Assembly: GCA_021186555.1 (NCBI GenBank)
Contig: JAJKFL010000006.1
Coordinates: forward strand, 32,175,478-32,239,477
Source of the DNA: Reticulitermes speratus
Taxonomy: Eukaryota > Arthropoda > Insecta > Blattodea > Rhinotermitidae
Direction of reading: 5' to 3'
DNA: 64,000 nucleotides
The notes under the pieces are model-generated. The model was not told the origin of the DNA, did no database searches, and was given only the letters and a program-made list of their open reading frames with translations. The translations under genes were made by a program, and so were the position numbers. Of this stretch, positions 24,701 to 36,935 are shown in pieces (position 1 is the stretch's first letter; each line of letters begins with the position of its first letter).

Positions 24701-25149
24701 CTACGAAAGTGCAACTTCAGCAAAGCAGTTTCTAATTTACCGTATTACCACAGATTCAAAATTAGTGACATAGATGTCTTTTAATGTTGCTATCTTCTGC
24801 TTTTATTCATAACGACAACCGACTACCATCAACTTTAAGTAACACAAGCCTCCTTTTCTCCCACACATAAAAACTTGCTAAGTTTAAGGATATAAAAGCA
24901 ATCTGTAACAGCCTGTGTACAGACAGGTTACAAAAATCGTGATCAAGGAGTAATAAAATGCCCAATGATTTGGAGGGTGATTTTCAGTACAACAACAAAA
25001 AAGGCTTCATTTTTAAGACACTGCAGCACCACCGGATTCATGCGTTGCTGTAGGCCAAAAAAATGCCTAGACATTATCTGATGCAGTATGCCTTTCACAC
25101 CGTGTTTGATGTTAAGAGAAATTTTATAAAATTTACACTAACGTTTCAG
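18731..25149. other. Long AT-rich stretch, no gene seen
   Basis: About 6.4 kb with no supportable gene. It holds a (TA)n patch near 18815, the G-run at 19014 and a possible hAT-type terminus near 19185-19225. A 112-codon minus-strand frame at 19858-20196 contains CPVCG but no recognisable domain. Overlapping frames near 23231-23564 on both strands are unassigned. Confidence 0.5.
19014..19033. repeat. 20-bp poly-G run
   Basis: Uninterrupted run of twenty G, preceded by ggt. Such runs are prone to slippage and sequencing-length error. Confidence 0.85.
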
Positions 25150-25415
25150 TGTTGCAACCCGCTACGAGTTGGACAGTCCAGGGTTCAATTCCCAGTGAGG
25201 GTAAAAATATTTATTCAAAAACACCCGTCCAGGTCGACCCTGGAACCCCCGCCCCATCCAATGGGTATCGGGCTCTTCTGGGGGGTAAAGCGGCCGGGGC
25301 GTGGCATTGATCACACACCCCCACTTAGCGTCGAGGTTAGGACAGAGTACAGTTACACGTCTACTCACCTTTTGTGCCCCATGGCTTCTTATAGGGAGAA
25401 ATTTACCTTTTTACG
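25150..25415 (+). mobile_element. Family C SINE
   Basis: A head fragment, cccgctacgagttggac, is followed by B-box gggttcaattccc and the ggggtaaagcggccggggcg core. Then comes a gcgtcgaggtta block and a tail of aaatttaccttttt. Open frames across it on both strands are SINE artefacts. Confidence 0.85.
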
Positions 25416-27164
25416 TTTTATACAGATGTAACTTCGTTTTCAAGTTTAATATTTGTCTGACTCTTTCGTGGTCACTTAGAGCAACTGAAACTGTTCGGGC
25501 TTCATATCAAATAACTGAGCAATCAAAATTACATAAAATTCACACAGAGGTGTAAATTTTACTTCTTTATCTTAATGATAACAGAACCCAATTCTGTCAT
25601 GACCCAATTCTGTCATGCTGGCAAAGTTATTTGTCTACCAAGCCTACAGGTGAGAGAAATATTCTATTTTGAAAGGAAATATAGCGCTACAGTACCGTAA
25701 AGCATGCATATGCTTCCTCTAATACCTATAAAATCAGCTGACTGATTTTCATTAAATTCATTTAAGAATAGTGAAATTTCCATGCCTGTACATGCTTCTT
25801 TTAACGCCTATTGTAACAACTGATTTGCATTAAACTAGTTACAACTCGTGGAATCATCATGCCCATACATTTGCCTGTAATGCTACCTGAAGCAAATCAC
25901 TCATTTTCACTAACTTAGGTATAAAGCTCATGCTGTGGGGAACACCTCAATTAAATTGTAATTATTGTATCAACAAATATGCAACAATAGGTAAAGAAAG
26001 AACTGTAAGATACGAAAAGGAAAGAAGTTCGCCACAGATTTTGTGTAAACGTCCTTTACAAAAATTTATTAAAACATTTTTGAGTGATTTTAAGGGGAAA
26101 GTCGCTGAATAATAACAATGATCTCTCATTTGCCTATTTACTGCAGGAGCTGGATACATAAAATATAAAAAGCTAGACAATTTGTAATACATGCGCCAAT
26201 AGGTGTGACTTCCATCACACAAAATAGTTTACAACGTATACTATTTGACCAGTTTTACAAAATATGTTATGCACTATGAAAAATAACAGCCAGTAATGAC
26301 AGATGAGAAGAGTAAGCCCAGCTATGAATATTAAAGCTGTCAAGCTGTTGATTTTACTGTTTATATGCAACACAGTCAATTCATTTTTGTGTAAAAATGC
26401 ACGGAAGAAGAAAACATTTCATGATAACCATTTCAGTTTATGTGCATTACTAATATTGCTTGTATTTAAGCTTCCTATATGTCTTGTTTATACATATCGT
26501 TTTTTAAACTCGCACTAAATTTTAATATAAAGCAGAAAAGTTTCATAAAACCGTGGATACGCTTAGTACCAATGTAAAATCAATACTTTAAACAAAGAAG
26601 GTATAAATTTAACATTTGCATATGTTACTAATGCACTTAGGCAGCTTCACAGGAAAAAAAGACAACATTAGGGACAGTACACTACTACGTAAAATTCTGC
26701 AGTCGTTATCACAAATACTTCATGTTAAATGTGCAGGAGTATGTGAGAGCGACTGCAGCACGCGTCTGTCATAAACACACTACTATATAGCATTCATATT
26801 GCTGAACAAATGTGCAGTAAAACGTGCTTTGCGAATCTAGTTATAAGTTGACGAAATAAAAAAAAAACCATTTGCTTGCTAAAGTGTAATACTCAAGTCA
26901 GCTTAGATACAAACAAACCTCAATCCATGTCATTGTACGTTCCATACGGAAAAACATAATTCCTCCATCGTACTGTGGAAGAAACAACAGAGATGAAAAC
27001 ACATTTAAATTGGTATTCATAAATACACGTTTCGTATTGGTCCCTGTCGTAATATTTTATAATCTCTTCTTATGTTCTATGACATTAAGACAGAGAAAAA
27101 ATATGCCTGCCCGGAGAAATCTTCGACATTTAAGATTTGTAGTTTAAGATTTGTCAGTTAATAT
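25416..27164. other. No gene seen
   Basis: AT-rich sequence. It includes a perfect 16-bp tandem duplication (acccaattctgtcatg) at 25586-25617. Confidence 0.5.
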
Positions 27165-27173
27165 ATACATATA

Positions 27174-27543
27174 TAATAATAATAACCATGGCTCAACAGC
27201 CCTATATGGGCTCGGGCCTCCTCTTTCCGAGGTTACTGGGTCGTGCGCATTCGTGGTAGTTGGTGACTGGCCAACTGGCCGCGCTGCTCTTCTATCGATC
27301 CTGATGTGACCGCCAGAGCCATCTGGCAGGCAGTCAGGAGACTTGGGTGAGAAATTGGGAACATTTCTATTCATGCCCGTAAGGTTCTTTTACATGGGGC
27401 CGACGGCTTTACTTCCCCTCCGAAGAAAGTGGTGTTCCGGATTTTTATCACCATTAAAAATCCATCGACATCGGTCGGGATCGAACCCGCGAACCTTGGG
27501 TCCAGTGGCGAGCACGCTAACCACTAGTCCACCGAGGTCGACA
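27174..27543 (-). mobile_element. Family D SINE, second copy
   Basis: Reverse orientation: (TTA)n tail at the left, then the ccatggctcaacagccc 3' end, body, and at the right the tRNA-like head matching the 14.3-kb copy almost base for base. A 9-bp direct repeat atacatata (27165-27173, 27544-27552) is a plausible TSD in low-complexity sequence. Some internal body sequence present at 14.5 kb is missing. Confidence 0.9.
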
Positions 27544-27755
27544 ATACATATACGTATTACATTTCAACCCTGCATTATGATGTCGAAATATAGGCACTTA
27601 TTTAATAGTCTGTGTGTGCACATTCGACAAAACTTTACTACCGTCAAATAGAGTTTCCAGGTATCATTTAATAAATGAACGGAAAAGTCCTAGTCATTTC
27701 CTTCCTTTCAAATAATACTGCTTGTTGTATCATTAACAACATCATAAATAATAGG

Positions 27756-28019
27756 CCTATGCCGGTGGCCTGCGGTCTACGGCGTAGGTCTACAGCCACT
27801 TGATTGCTGGAATCGCGGGTTTGAATCTCGCTGAGGGCATGGATGTCTGTCGTTTGTGTTTGTTATGTGATGTGTAGGTAGCGGCCTCTGAGACGAACTG
27901 ATCACCCTTGCATACAAGTCCTATCGGGTGTGTGTGCCTAATTGTGTGTGATCTAGAAACCTCAAAACGAGGCGGCCTACGCCTGATTTGGGATGCAGCG
28001 TCACATCAAGCAACAAAAA
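27756..28019 (+). mobile_element. Sub-type A2 SINE, second copy
   Basis: The head is ccggtggcctgcggtctacg with B-box gggtttgaatctc. It has the A2 body (gtgtaggtagcggcctctg, gtgtgatctagaaacctc) and an end of caagcaacaaaaat. It parallels the copy at 16.5 kb. Confidence 0.85.
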
Positions 28020-28174
28020 TTGTAAGACATAGTAACAGCAATAATACCTAACACCTCAATTCAATTCCCATTTATTTATCTACTATTTTAATAGAGGCAA
28101 TGGCTAAATATAAAACTATCACCAAATAAATCCAACTCAAATTACGTAAATAAACACACACTCAAACAACAACA

Positions 28175-28547
28175 TTCATTCATTCTGTAGTCTGTCTTAC
28201 GACAGATCCATAGCCTCTTCCAAGGCGAGTTCTCGACAGAGATTTCTAGTGATTCCTCTTTCAATTTCCAGTATCCTCTTTTTTTCTTACGGTCGTCCAG
28301 TAGCTACCTAAATCTTCTTCTTCGTCTTCTCATCACTTCTATCCTTCCGTCTATATTTACTTCAATGCCGTATTTTAGAAGACAAGTCCTACGCAAGATG
28401 CACAAGTCCCATTAGCCTTCCTTCTTTTTATTATAAGTAGGATATTCTTCTCCTCCTTGGCTCTTTTTTAATACTTCTTCATTTCTCATACGATCGGTCC
28501 AACTGATCTCCATTCTTCTCCAGCATCACATTTCAAAACTAAGCAGT
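28175..28547 (-). pseudogene. LINE ORF2 C-terminal remnant
   Basis: On the minus strand, fragments of one reading register give WRRMEISWTDRMRNEE, LRRTCLLKYGIEV, IDGRIEVMRR, LLDDRKKKRGYWKLKEES and a last part frameshifted. This is the typical post-reverse-transcriptase C-terminus of a common insect non-LTR retrotransposon family. Stops and frameshifts make it dead. It is homologous to the remnant at 42.35-42.79 kb, sharing tctgtcttacgacag and ccatagcctcttcc. Confidence 0.75.
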
Positions 28548-29371
28548 TAATAATAATAATTATTATTGTTTATTATTATTTAGCAACATTCCCTAAAATT
28601 CAGGAGCTTACATATTTCTCAAATATTATTGTTCGAATGCAAAATTTTATCAAAAGCGTAGGAGTATGAGCAAATGGTCTGCGGTGTGTTGCAGGGAGAA
28701 AGAACTGTAGGCTCTCTAGAGTGACTGTCAGAGGATCGAGTGTTTATGTCGATTAGTGTCTAAGAGTTGATCACAAACAGCATGTGAAGGCCCTTACAGC
28801 TGATCCTCTGGAGCATACACCTGCCCTCACACACACTATAACTTGCACGTTGCATAATGTGAAATCTGAGTCGCGTGTCAAAACACTAATTTCTTAATGT
28901 TTGCCTATTATTCTAAAAGATGAATTAAGTAAATGTGTAACAGGAATGTAATTTTCCGTAGTTTATTCATGATAAATGTGGGTGTCACAGACTACTTTTC
29001 AGGAAAGGATTAAATTATCTATGTTACTGACTGTGTGCAATAAATTCATTTGACGAGTATAATTTCAGCATGCCTATGCATCTGTAAAGTCTCAACTTAA
29101 CGTGAATTTCAAGTAAGTTAGGAAGTCCTAAAAACGGCTTTTCCTACTGTAATTAGTATAAGATATGAAATATTAATTTAATTAAAATGTGTTGCTTTGT
29201 TTTGAATCAGTCTTGCATATGGTAATTAATTAAAGGAAAACAGACCCATATAATAGAATAGAGGAATAGTGTCTAAGCAGTGTAACAAGAACGGCAGATT
29301 GTGTAAGAAAACGTAATGTAGTAAAAGTAAGGTAAATTATTTCCTGTCCACGCCAAGAAAGCATATGGGTT
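28548..29371. other. No gene seen
   Basis: Unassigned AT-rich sequence with a small AAT/ATT palindrome near 28549-28580. Confidence 0.5.
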
Positions 29372-29582
29372 GGGTAAATTTATAGTTTCACTCATTCTTA
29401 ACCTCGACACTAGATGGAGGTGAGTAGTTAACTTCACGCCCCGGTCGCTTTACTCCCGAAAAAGAACACCGTTACTCACTGTCAATAGGAAGCTGGTTGG
29501 GTCCCAGGGACGGTACTTTGGAGAAAAGAGAATCGCCTGCCTCTATCGGGCTGTAGCGTAGTGTTTATACTAATAATCTGCC
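29372..29582 (-). mobile_element. Family C SINE, degraded
   Basis: Tail ggtaaattta, then taacctcgacactagatgg, gccccggtcgctttac and a head relic cgggctgtagcgtagtg. The B-box region is deleted or replaced. Confidence 0.75.
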
Positions 29583-30176
29583 ATTGCACGCAACCAAATT
29601 CTTTTACTCAGTACATTCAGAGTTTTTTTTAACCCTAAGCTGAATTTCCTGTCTAAAACCTTTTTAAGACGGCCAATTCTATATATCACCTGATATGGCC
29701 GAATCTTGCAAATAAATTATAGCAGTTCATACGCGGCACGTTCCGTGTTTCAGTCTAAGCCCAAAAATCTGTCACCCTGGTTTACGATATTTTTAATTTT
29801 CCCTAGCTCCCCCCAGGTAAATGCTGCTACAGTATGAGATTTGGTCAATAAGGAATTTACGTGGCATAAATTTTCTTAAATTCAGAACCTACGGTTATCG
29901 TAGTTATAAACAGGACAGCCCGTCGCCGAGTGAGCGTCATGTCTCCAGGACTGAAGGAAAAGCTTGGCGGTCACAAATTAAAATACGAGCACGCGATACA
30001 AACAGTCGTGATGTGATGGCTGACGATTCAGGTTACAGAAAATCCTATTGACACGAAAAAGGAAACCTCTTCCCACGATAAGAAAAATGCCTCAGTTTTG
30101 GCGGGGATTATGTGGGACACAGTCGGACAGCAATACGATTAAGTATGAACTGTTATTAGCAGAGAAGAAAGCAAAG
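29583..30176. other. No gene seen
   Basis: Unassigned sequence; a 76-codon open frame at 29821 is not recognisable. Confidence 0.5.
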
Positions 30177-30186
30177 AACCCTAAAT

Positions 30187-30396
30187 ATGACACCTGCGCT
30201 CTTTTGGGATTTTATGCAGCATAAAAAAAAGTCGTTTCTTACCGAACTTTCGGGACAACCTATAGGTCCCATTCCTAAAGAACAAGCAGTCCAATGTTGT
30301 CCCGAAACGTCGGTAAGAAATTACCATTCTACGCTGCGTAAAATCCCAAAATAGCGCAGATCTCAATCGCACCGCTGCGGAAGCCTTAAATCGCGC
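30187..30396. repeat. Foldback element with 10-bp TSD
   Basis: Inverted arms (cttttgggattttatgcagc... and ...ctgcgtaaaatcccaaaat) surround a short centre. The 10-bp direct repeat aaccctaaat at 30177-30186 and 30397-30406 shows mobility. The right arm ends GTCCCGAAACGTCGGTA on the plus strand; the left arm carries the mirror version, so two ribozyme-like 3' halves point outwards. The CTGAAGA half is decayed on both sides. Confidence 0.8.
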
Positions 30397-30406
30397 AACC
30401 CTAAAT

Positions 30407-30688
30407 TTTAAAATTTTAAATTTATTACCTTAATGACATACGTAATTTTAAATATTCCCTCTCCGTTTCGCAATTCACAGCAATCCACCGTTCAGCGCCA
30501 CAGTATACATTTGAGTCAGTGCCGTTTAGATCCAAGAATCAGTCGATAAGCACACAGGCTACTTTAACGATGCGGTCTTCGGGTGAAGACTGTCCGTTGT
30601 GACGTGATGCTTCCTACATACGTGTGTCACGTGAACAATTCTTTACTGATTCTAAATCATACTAGTTGTTTTGTTTACTTCTCTGGTA
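30407..30688. other. No gene seen
   Basis: Unassigned sequence. Confidence 0.5.
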
Positions 30689-31290
30689 AAAGGTAAAGGT
30701 AAAGTTCTCCCTAGAACCCTGCAAGCCACAAAGGTACATGGGACAGTGAAGTTAAAACTTAAGCAGTCCCCCTGCAAGCCACAAAACTACATGGGACAGT
30801 GAAGTTGAAACTTAAGCAGTCCCCCTGCAAGCCACAAAAGTACATGGGACAGTGAAGTTAAAACTTAAGCAGTCCCCCTGCAAGCCACAAAACTACATGG
30901 GACAGTGAAGTTGAAACTTAAGCAGTCCCCCTGCAAGCCACAAAAGTACATGGGACAGTGAAGTTAAAACTTAAGCAGTCCCCCTGCAAGCCACAAAACT
31001 ACATGGGACAGTGAAGTTTAAACTTAAGCAGTCCCCCTGCAAGCCACAAAAGTACATGGGACAGTGAAGTTAAAACTTGGCTCATTCTTATCTTTGGCAC
31101 AAGATGGAGGTGAGTGGTCAGATTTACGCCCCGGCCGCTTTAATACCGGGGACACAAACCTGGTACCTATTGGTCAGGTGGGCTCCAGAGCCGATCTGGA
31201 CGTTTCGGTTAAGAGGAAAAGTTCTTACCTCTAACAGGAATCGAAATCTGATACCTCGGATGCCATGTCCGTAACCTAGTCATTGTACAG
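30689..31290 (-). mobile_element. Family C SINE carrying an internal minisatellite
   Basis: The TTTACCTTTACC-type tail (as ggtaaaggtaaag at 30690) and the adjoining ttctccct match the 3' end of other family C copies. The rest of the body resumes at about 31077 (tggctcattcttatctttgg) and runs through gccccggccgctttaatacc to a head relic near 31270. The 53-bp tandem array lies between tail and body, exactly where other copies have only about 40 bp. Confidence 0.8.
30718..31077. repeat. 53-bp minisatellite, ~6.7 units, alternating dimer
   Basis: Units start (gcaagccac) at 30721, 30774, 30827, 30880, 30933, 30986 and 31039, a constant 53-bp period. Two unit types alternate: aaa-g-tac with gttaaaac, and aaa-c-tac with gttgaaac (the sixth has gtttaaac). 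This implies expansion as a 106-bp dimer. Confidence 0.97.
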
Positions 31291-31295
31291 ATTAC

Positions 31296-33729
31296 GTCCA
31301 TTTAAGTAACAGAGTTACAACTTTTTGACACAAATAATATCCAACGAAATATTCGCTCGTCTTTCTGCAAACATTTGGAAAAGAGGCCAAGGTAAGGACA
31401 CGAAACGCTAAGACCAATCTTTATCAAATAGATGTATAATGTGTGTGCGCTTTTTCACCCTCCCGCTAAACAGAAATACGAGTTTTGCAGTATTCGATTA
31501 AAGTGGTCATAAATCTCCTGATAGGAATCCGTGCTTTAATTAAATTCCAATTCCTGTGTATAAGTGTCTGCCTAGAATGAAATATCCTACACCCACGTAT
31601 CTAAGTTCCTGAACCCCTTATGAGTGTAATTTCTCAACGTAAATGGAGCATATACGTGCACGTCTTTACACGATAAGTTTAATGTTTCAAACTAGAAACA
31701 TCTTGCTTCCTGTCCCGCCATTTATCTCGAACGACATGGTTCCCTAGGCGGTCGCCTTCAATTCCGTGTTACAGAATTAGCAGTTGCTGCTTCAGCTATA
31801 ATATCACAGACTTATGAATGAATTCGTCTGTACTTACACAAGTACCAAAATTTCCACAGTAGCAACATGAAGTTCAAAAGTCCTTGCTGGCCTGTATGTC
31901 TGCTAATATGGCCTACTTTCTATTCTCAAGTCCCCCGGCCAAATTTGCAGACTTGTATTCGGAAATAACTCTCTGTTAAGAGATTCACCGCTGAGTATGA
32001 GCTTTTCTGTAGTTTTCCTCAGCCACTCCAAGAAAATGTAGGATTAGCGCCATAAATGGGAACAACAGCTTCCTCCAAGATTTCTTATAGTTCTTGACTT
32101 GCCTTAAAATAATGATGTCATTACACGTTGTAACCTGCATATTTTGAAAGAAATATTATAAACAATATAACCTCCTAGGAAGAGAGACTTAAGAGGTCCA
32201 CGGAAAAGCGCGAATATCAGTTGTATGTGTAACAGCTTAGCACATTAGGCATGGCAGAAGAAAATAAACACAAAATAACATAAAACAGAATGAAGGATAG
32301 TTTTGAAAAAGGAAACATTTGTCTGTATAGATGTGCCTTTATAAATTTAAAATCTACAGTAGTTATCCTTTTTTTCAGATCCAGAGACATGTTTTCCCAT
32401 CACTGTCTGACTTGCTAATTATGTCTCCTGAAGGAAAGGCGCATTAAAAACATTAATACTGATGTTAATGGAATCAGTTACTTTAAAACCCAGTAAGCAT
32501 TCAAACAAATACGTAAAATGGAATACTATGGCACAGAATTAGTTGCTTTTGTAGACGTTTTTCATTGATAAATAAATGACAAATAACTTAACTCTCTATT
32601 TAGTCTTCCATGTGTTCTTTGCACTACGTGCATTACATTAAGCACTGTATTCACAAACAACCGTGTTTGTGTAATTTTGCTTGAATTTAGTAGAACCTAA
32701 TGAAAAATAATCCGAGAAATTTAAATTTTTCCGCGTAAGTAAAATGTTCCTGTACTTTAATTTTTAAACAGAATGTAATTTATTTTCTGAAAATCATAAC
32801 ACAGTACAAAAACACGGCAATATAATTCCAGCATGTGAATTATGTTATAACTTGAGAGAAGAATATAGTTAGGTACTTACGAAGGGAATGCGGAGAAAAA
32901 AAGTTTAGCCAAGAATGGAGGACTAATGGATGGCAACAGGAAATTACATGCGAAGAATCTTCAAAATATGTACACTTTACCATGTATTATTAGGGCTATT
33001 AAATCAAGAAGGATGAGTCGAATGTATATAAGGAGAAGAGAATTGCTTTCAAAACTCTATCGGAGATTCTGAAGGGAAGAGATCGCGTGGGAGAAAACGT
33101 TGCAGATGTCTGCAAGCACTGAAAATGTAGATTGACGTATGTATGTGTGCACTGGGTTCAACTGTGTGAGGGAAGGCTGTTCTGTGCGTATTATAAGCCT
33201 TAGTGGTATATGTGAGGCAGTTGGGCGACTGCGGGCTTCTCTGCATGGCATCTTATGTTGCATATATTTTCTTTCTCTGTTTTATCTTTTTTCATTACAC
33301 TGTGCCATATAAATGCAAAATATGCATCTGTAACAATATTCCAAAAGACCTGGGTACTGTTTCTGCCAAGTCGGGTACGTATTCACAAAGACCCAGTTTT
33401 CGAAATTCCGATGCACATCCGGTTATCCTTGCTTGGAAGTCTTGTGTTTCTGTTCAATTTAATCTCTCCGCACACATATTGCATCATAAGTTTCGAAAAG
33501 TTAATATCATAGTTTCTTGATACTATTTTTCCTCCAAGGCTGTCAAAAATATTGTTATTGCATAATGCATAACCCACACGTTCAAATGTGCGTTGTTAAC
33601 AATTTCTTAGATAAAAATTCGTATATTTTAAAAGAAATTTCTACTTCAAGTCACAAACTTATGAACAGTGACCTTACTCAGTTACATAATTAATAAGTGA
33701 TATATTCAAATGTGGTTTAATGTGTGACG
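31296..33729. other. No gene seen
   Basis: About 2.4 kb of AT-rich unassigned sequence; short opposed open frames near 33050-33570 have no recognised motif. Confidence 0.5.
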
Positions 33730-34080
33730 CTGTAAAGCGGTCGAGGTGTAATCGTGACCACTCAGCAAAGGTTAAAAATGACTGGATCTGTACCGAATTA
33801 GCGCAGTCGGTATAGCAACTATGTTATTGGGCTCGACAGTCGAAACTCCGCAAGGGCAAGAGATTTTTCTCTTCTCCAAAACTTCCAGACCAGCTCCGGG
33901 GCCCACCCAGCCTCCTATTTAATGCTGCCAGGGTTCTTCTCCTTGAGTAAAACGGACGAGGCGTAAAGTTAACCTCTCACTTCCATCTAGCGCTGATGTT
34001 AAATATGAGTGGAGCTATACCTCTATTCCCCATATATGCCTTCATGGCGTGGAGATGGAAGACTTTACCTTTAACCTTCT
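33730..34080 (+). mobile_element. Family C SINE, partial plus full copy in tandem
   Basis: 33730-33788 matches only the middle of the family (gtaaagcggtcgaggtg... gaccactca...). A complete copy starts directly after it: head gaattagcgcagtcggtata, B-box relic, ggggcccacccagcctcc, gtggagctatacctctattcc, gccttcatggcg and TTTACCTTTAACC tail. The junction resembles a dimer or one copy inserted in another. Confidence 0.85.
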
Positions 34081-34846
34081 ATACCTCTGCCCCAACATAG
34101 GCATTCATTACAAACACAGGGATACATTTACCTTACTTTAAGAGTTTTAAATTATTTCTAAATAATATTTTTCTCCGAAGAACATATTTTTATTCCAGTT
34201 TAAATTACTCGTATTTAGAGTAATGATGCGGTGTGAACAAAGGTAGTATTAATAGGTGATATCATGTGTCCTGCGTACAGACTGAAATGTTTGAAAACCT
34301 CACATATCATCCGTATATTGAAACAAAGTAAAGAGTATTCTTCACAAAAAATCCAAAACGAAAGGAAATATGCCTGGATGCAGAAATATTAATTCACATA
34401 AAAAATATATAACTTTTGAAAATGTATGCCAAAACTGTGTTATTTGTATTGAAAACTGGAAAAAAATAGTTTTCAGCACTGTATTACATTCCACTTCAAA
34501 TGAAACATGCAGAAGTATGAGGCAAAAATACTTCTATGACATAAAAAAGCGTCCGGTGTTATGTTTGTTTGCCTCCAGCTGTCCTGTTGAAAATTACAAA
34601 AAAAAGTCCTTTCATATTTCGTCGCACACTAATTTGTAACAGGAATAAAACAGCGTTCACTATACTGCAGCCACATATTTCAATCAAAAATGTGTAATAT
34701 ACCTTACGTCTATGTTGTAAATTTGATGTTTTGCTACTACATTTCATTTCGTATTTTCATAGAAAACAACTGAATACCCGTATTTTTTAACTAAAGCAAA
34801 CAATTATATTTCGTGGCATTGATTATTAAAAGTAATGAGAAGAGGT
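34081..34846. other. No gene seen
   Basis: AT-rich; open frames of 62-89 codons near 34370-34747 are not recognisable. Confidence 0.5.
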
Positions 34847-35092
34847 ATCGTGAGATCTTCGCTCTTCTGGGATTTTACGCAGCGTAGATAGGTAATTTAT
34901 CGTCGTTTCGGGACAACCTATCACTCCCATCTTCAGAAGTCAAGCAGTTCTTCTTGGACTCTTTTGACCCTTGAAGATGGGACCGATAGGTTGTCCGGAA
35001 ACGACGGTAACTAATTATCTATCTACTCTGCATAAAATTCCAGAATAGCGAAAGTCTCATTTACACCGCGGAGGAAGCCTGAAATCACGCAA
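34847..35092. repeat. Foldback element with two outward-facing hammerhead-like cores
   Basis: Best-preserved member. The minus-strand core in the left arm (about 34897-34938) reads CTGAAGA, TGGGA...TCCC, GAAACGACGATA. The plus-strand core in the right arm (about 34968-35010) reads CTTGAAGA, TGGGAC...GTCC, GGAAACGACGGTA. Outer arms are gctcttctgggattttacgc and gcataaaattccagaatagc. The right side extends further to gaggaagcctgaaatcacgc. The duplicated inverted cores suggest a palindromic element built from two ribozyme-bearing ends. Confidence 0.75.
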
Positions 35093-36344
35093 GAAAATTT
35101 GTGAGTCCGCATAACATTCCTCCGTACTTATGAGGTCAGTCCCGTCTGGATTAACGCTAGTTTCTTCCTGTAAAAAATAATTCTGCTAGGACCACGTATT
35201 AATTTCTTCATGATTGTTCATATGTAACAAAGCCCAAATATGTACCCGTTTTTAACCAAACTCGGTATTGTAGATCTAAAACATTATGCTGTATAGAGTA
35301 CATTACATACTTTGGATCATTTAAGGCCAAATTTACTAAGGGCTTAAAGGGACTTCATGCACACATTCCGATACTTCTGACGTGTTTGGTAAATCTTTGT
35401 ACCCTGTCATAATATTAAAGTGTCAGTAACACCAGCATTACAACGTACGCATTTTTCCAAATTCATTCAATTTTGCATGCCACTTTATTATGGCATCTAT
35501 TTGAAATTTTAGGCAGTAAGCCGATACACATTAAGTCTTCCTCTCAGTCTACATTAAATGTCTGTGACAGATTTTGAAGAAAATCACATTTATTCAAGCA
35601 TTATTGCAGTTTTTAGCGTATCTCGTTTATTACGTATCTGCGAGAAGAGTCTTGAATTAATCCATTGAAGTCTAGTGATTACGATATGTACCGCCAGGCT
35701 TAACACAAAAAAAAACTCTTCATTTTGCCCACATATTTAAAAGTGCTCTGCATTATTTTCACAAAAAATAGCGATTGTTTCCCTACGAAATATTCACTGA
35801 TTGGTCTTTCTAATGGAAGCATATTGTTCTCTGTAAGGTATGAACTGAATCTTTACATATAATGTAGAATCACTTCAGTTCTATAAGGTTTCTCATAATT
35901 TATGCACAAAATTTACTGACTTAAAGCCAATCAGTATTCGTAAATACCCATAAAATGGGCTTCTCTGACGTGACTGCCCAAAGTCTTACCATATGAATCT
36001 TACCCGCTCAATTTACAAAAAAAAATTATATTCACGCCCACGTATGTAGAGGACAGATGTCATGTGTTAACAGGTGTTACGTTTACTGCCACCCCAAGTG
36101 ATTCATTTACAAATGTTCTTTCAAGTGTCTTTCTTCTGTATATCATATTGTGTGCATATTTCTGCTTACTATATCAGGTGTTAGTTTGTTGTTTTTCTGT
36201 GTTGCAGTCTGTGACTGGAGACGCCACATTGCACGACGTCGCAGTAATATTACTACTCAAAACGCCATAAGGACACCGAGGACACGTGAAGGGAGGCTAG
36301 TAATTAAGTAGTAGTAATTAGTAGCTAGTAGCTAGTAATTAAGT
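35093..36344. other. No gene seen
   Basis: AT-rich. A low-complexity TAGTA/GCTAGTA patch at about 36297-36343 lies next to the following SINE. Confidence 0.5.
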
Positions 36345-36351
36345 GGATGAC

Positions 36352-36615
36352 TTTCTTTTTCCTATGGCTCGACAGCCCTATATGGGCCTGGGCCTCCTCG
36401 TTTCGTCGAGGTTTCATGATCACACACATTAGACACACCACAGTCGGTAGGACTCCTCTGGACGAGGGACCAGCTCGTCGCAGAGACCTCTACCTGACAA
36501 CACACAACACTCACAAGAGACAGACATCCATGCCCTCGGTGGGATTCGAACCACGATCCTAGTAAGCGAGCGGCCGAAGACCCACGCCTTAGACCGCACG
36601 GCCACTGGGATCGGC
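36352..36615 (-). mobile_element. Family A SINE, full length
   Basis: Reverse orientation: T-run, ggctcgacagccctatat, body, B-box gggattcgaaccac and head ggccactgggatcggc. A short ggatgac repeat (36345-36351, 36616-36622) is the likely TSD. The open frame through it is a SINE artefact. Nothing else is seen between here and 36935. Confidence 0.93.
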
Positions 36616-36935
36616 GGATGACATTACTATCGTTATATAATTCCAGCTGCGTATCATAAATGTTAAAAGTTTATAACCACGATGAAAGGAATGTGGCACA
36701 TGAAATTTCATTCATCATTCAAATTTCTGCTCGCTGCACGCCTTTATTAGAATTGTTAGAGCATAAAGCTAATATCTTCTCTGAATCTTTAGAGAAATTA
36801 AAATGACTTATCTTTCTCTACTTTACATCCTACATACGTAATAAACGATGACTTCATTGGTGGACATGACGTAAATATCCTTTAATTCAAAAGACGGTGA
36901 CAATTATTTTCCTGCACCTTATACAGTAGCCAAGA

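Noticed and set aside
30718-31077. CRISPR array
   Set aside because: Repeats are contiguous 53-bp units without unique spacers, in an insect SINE.
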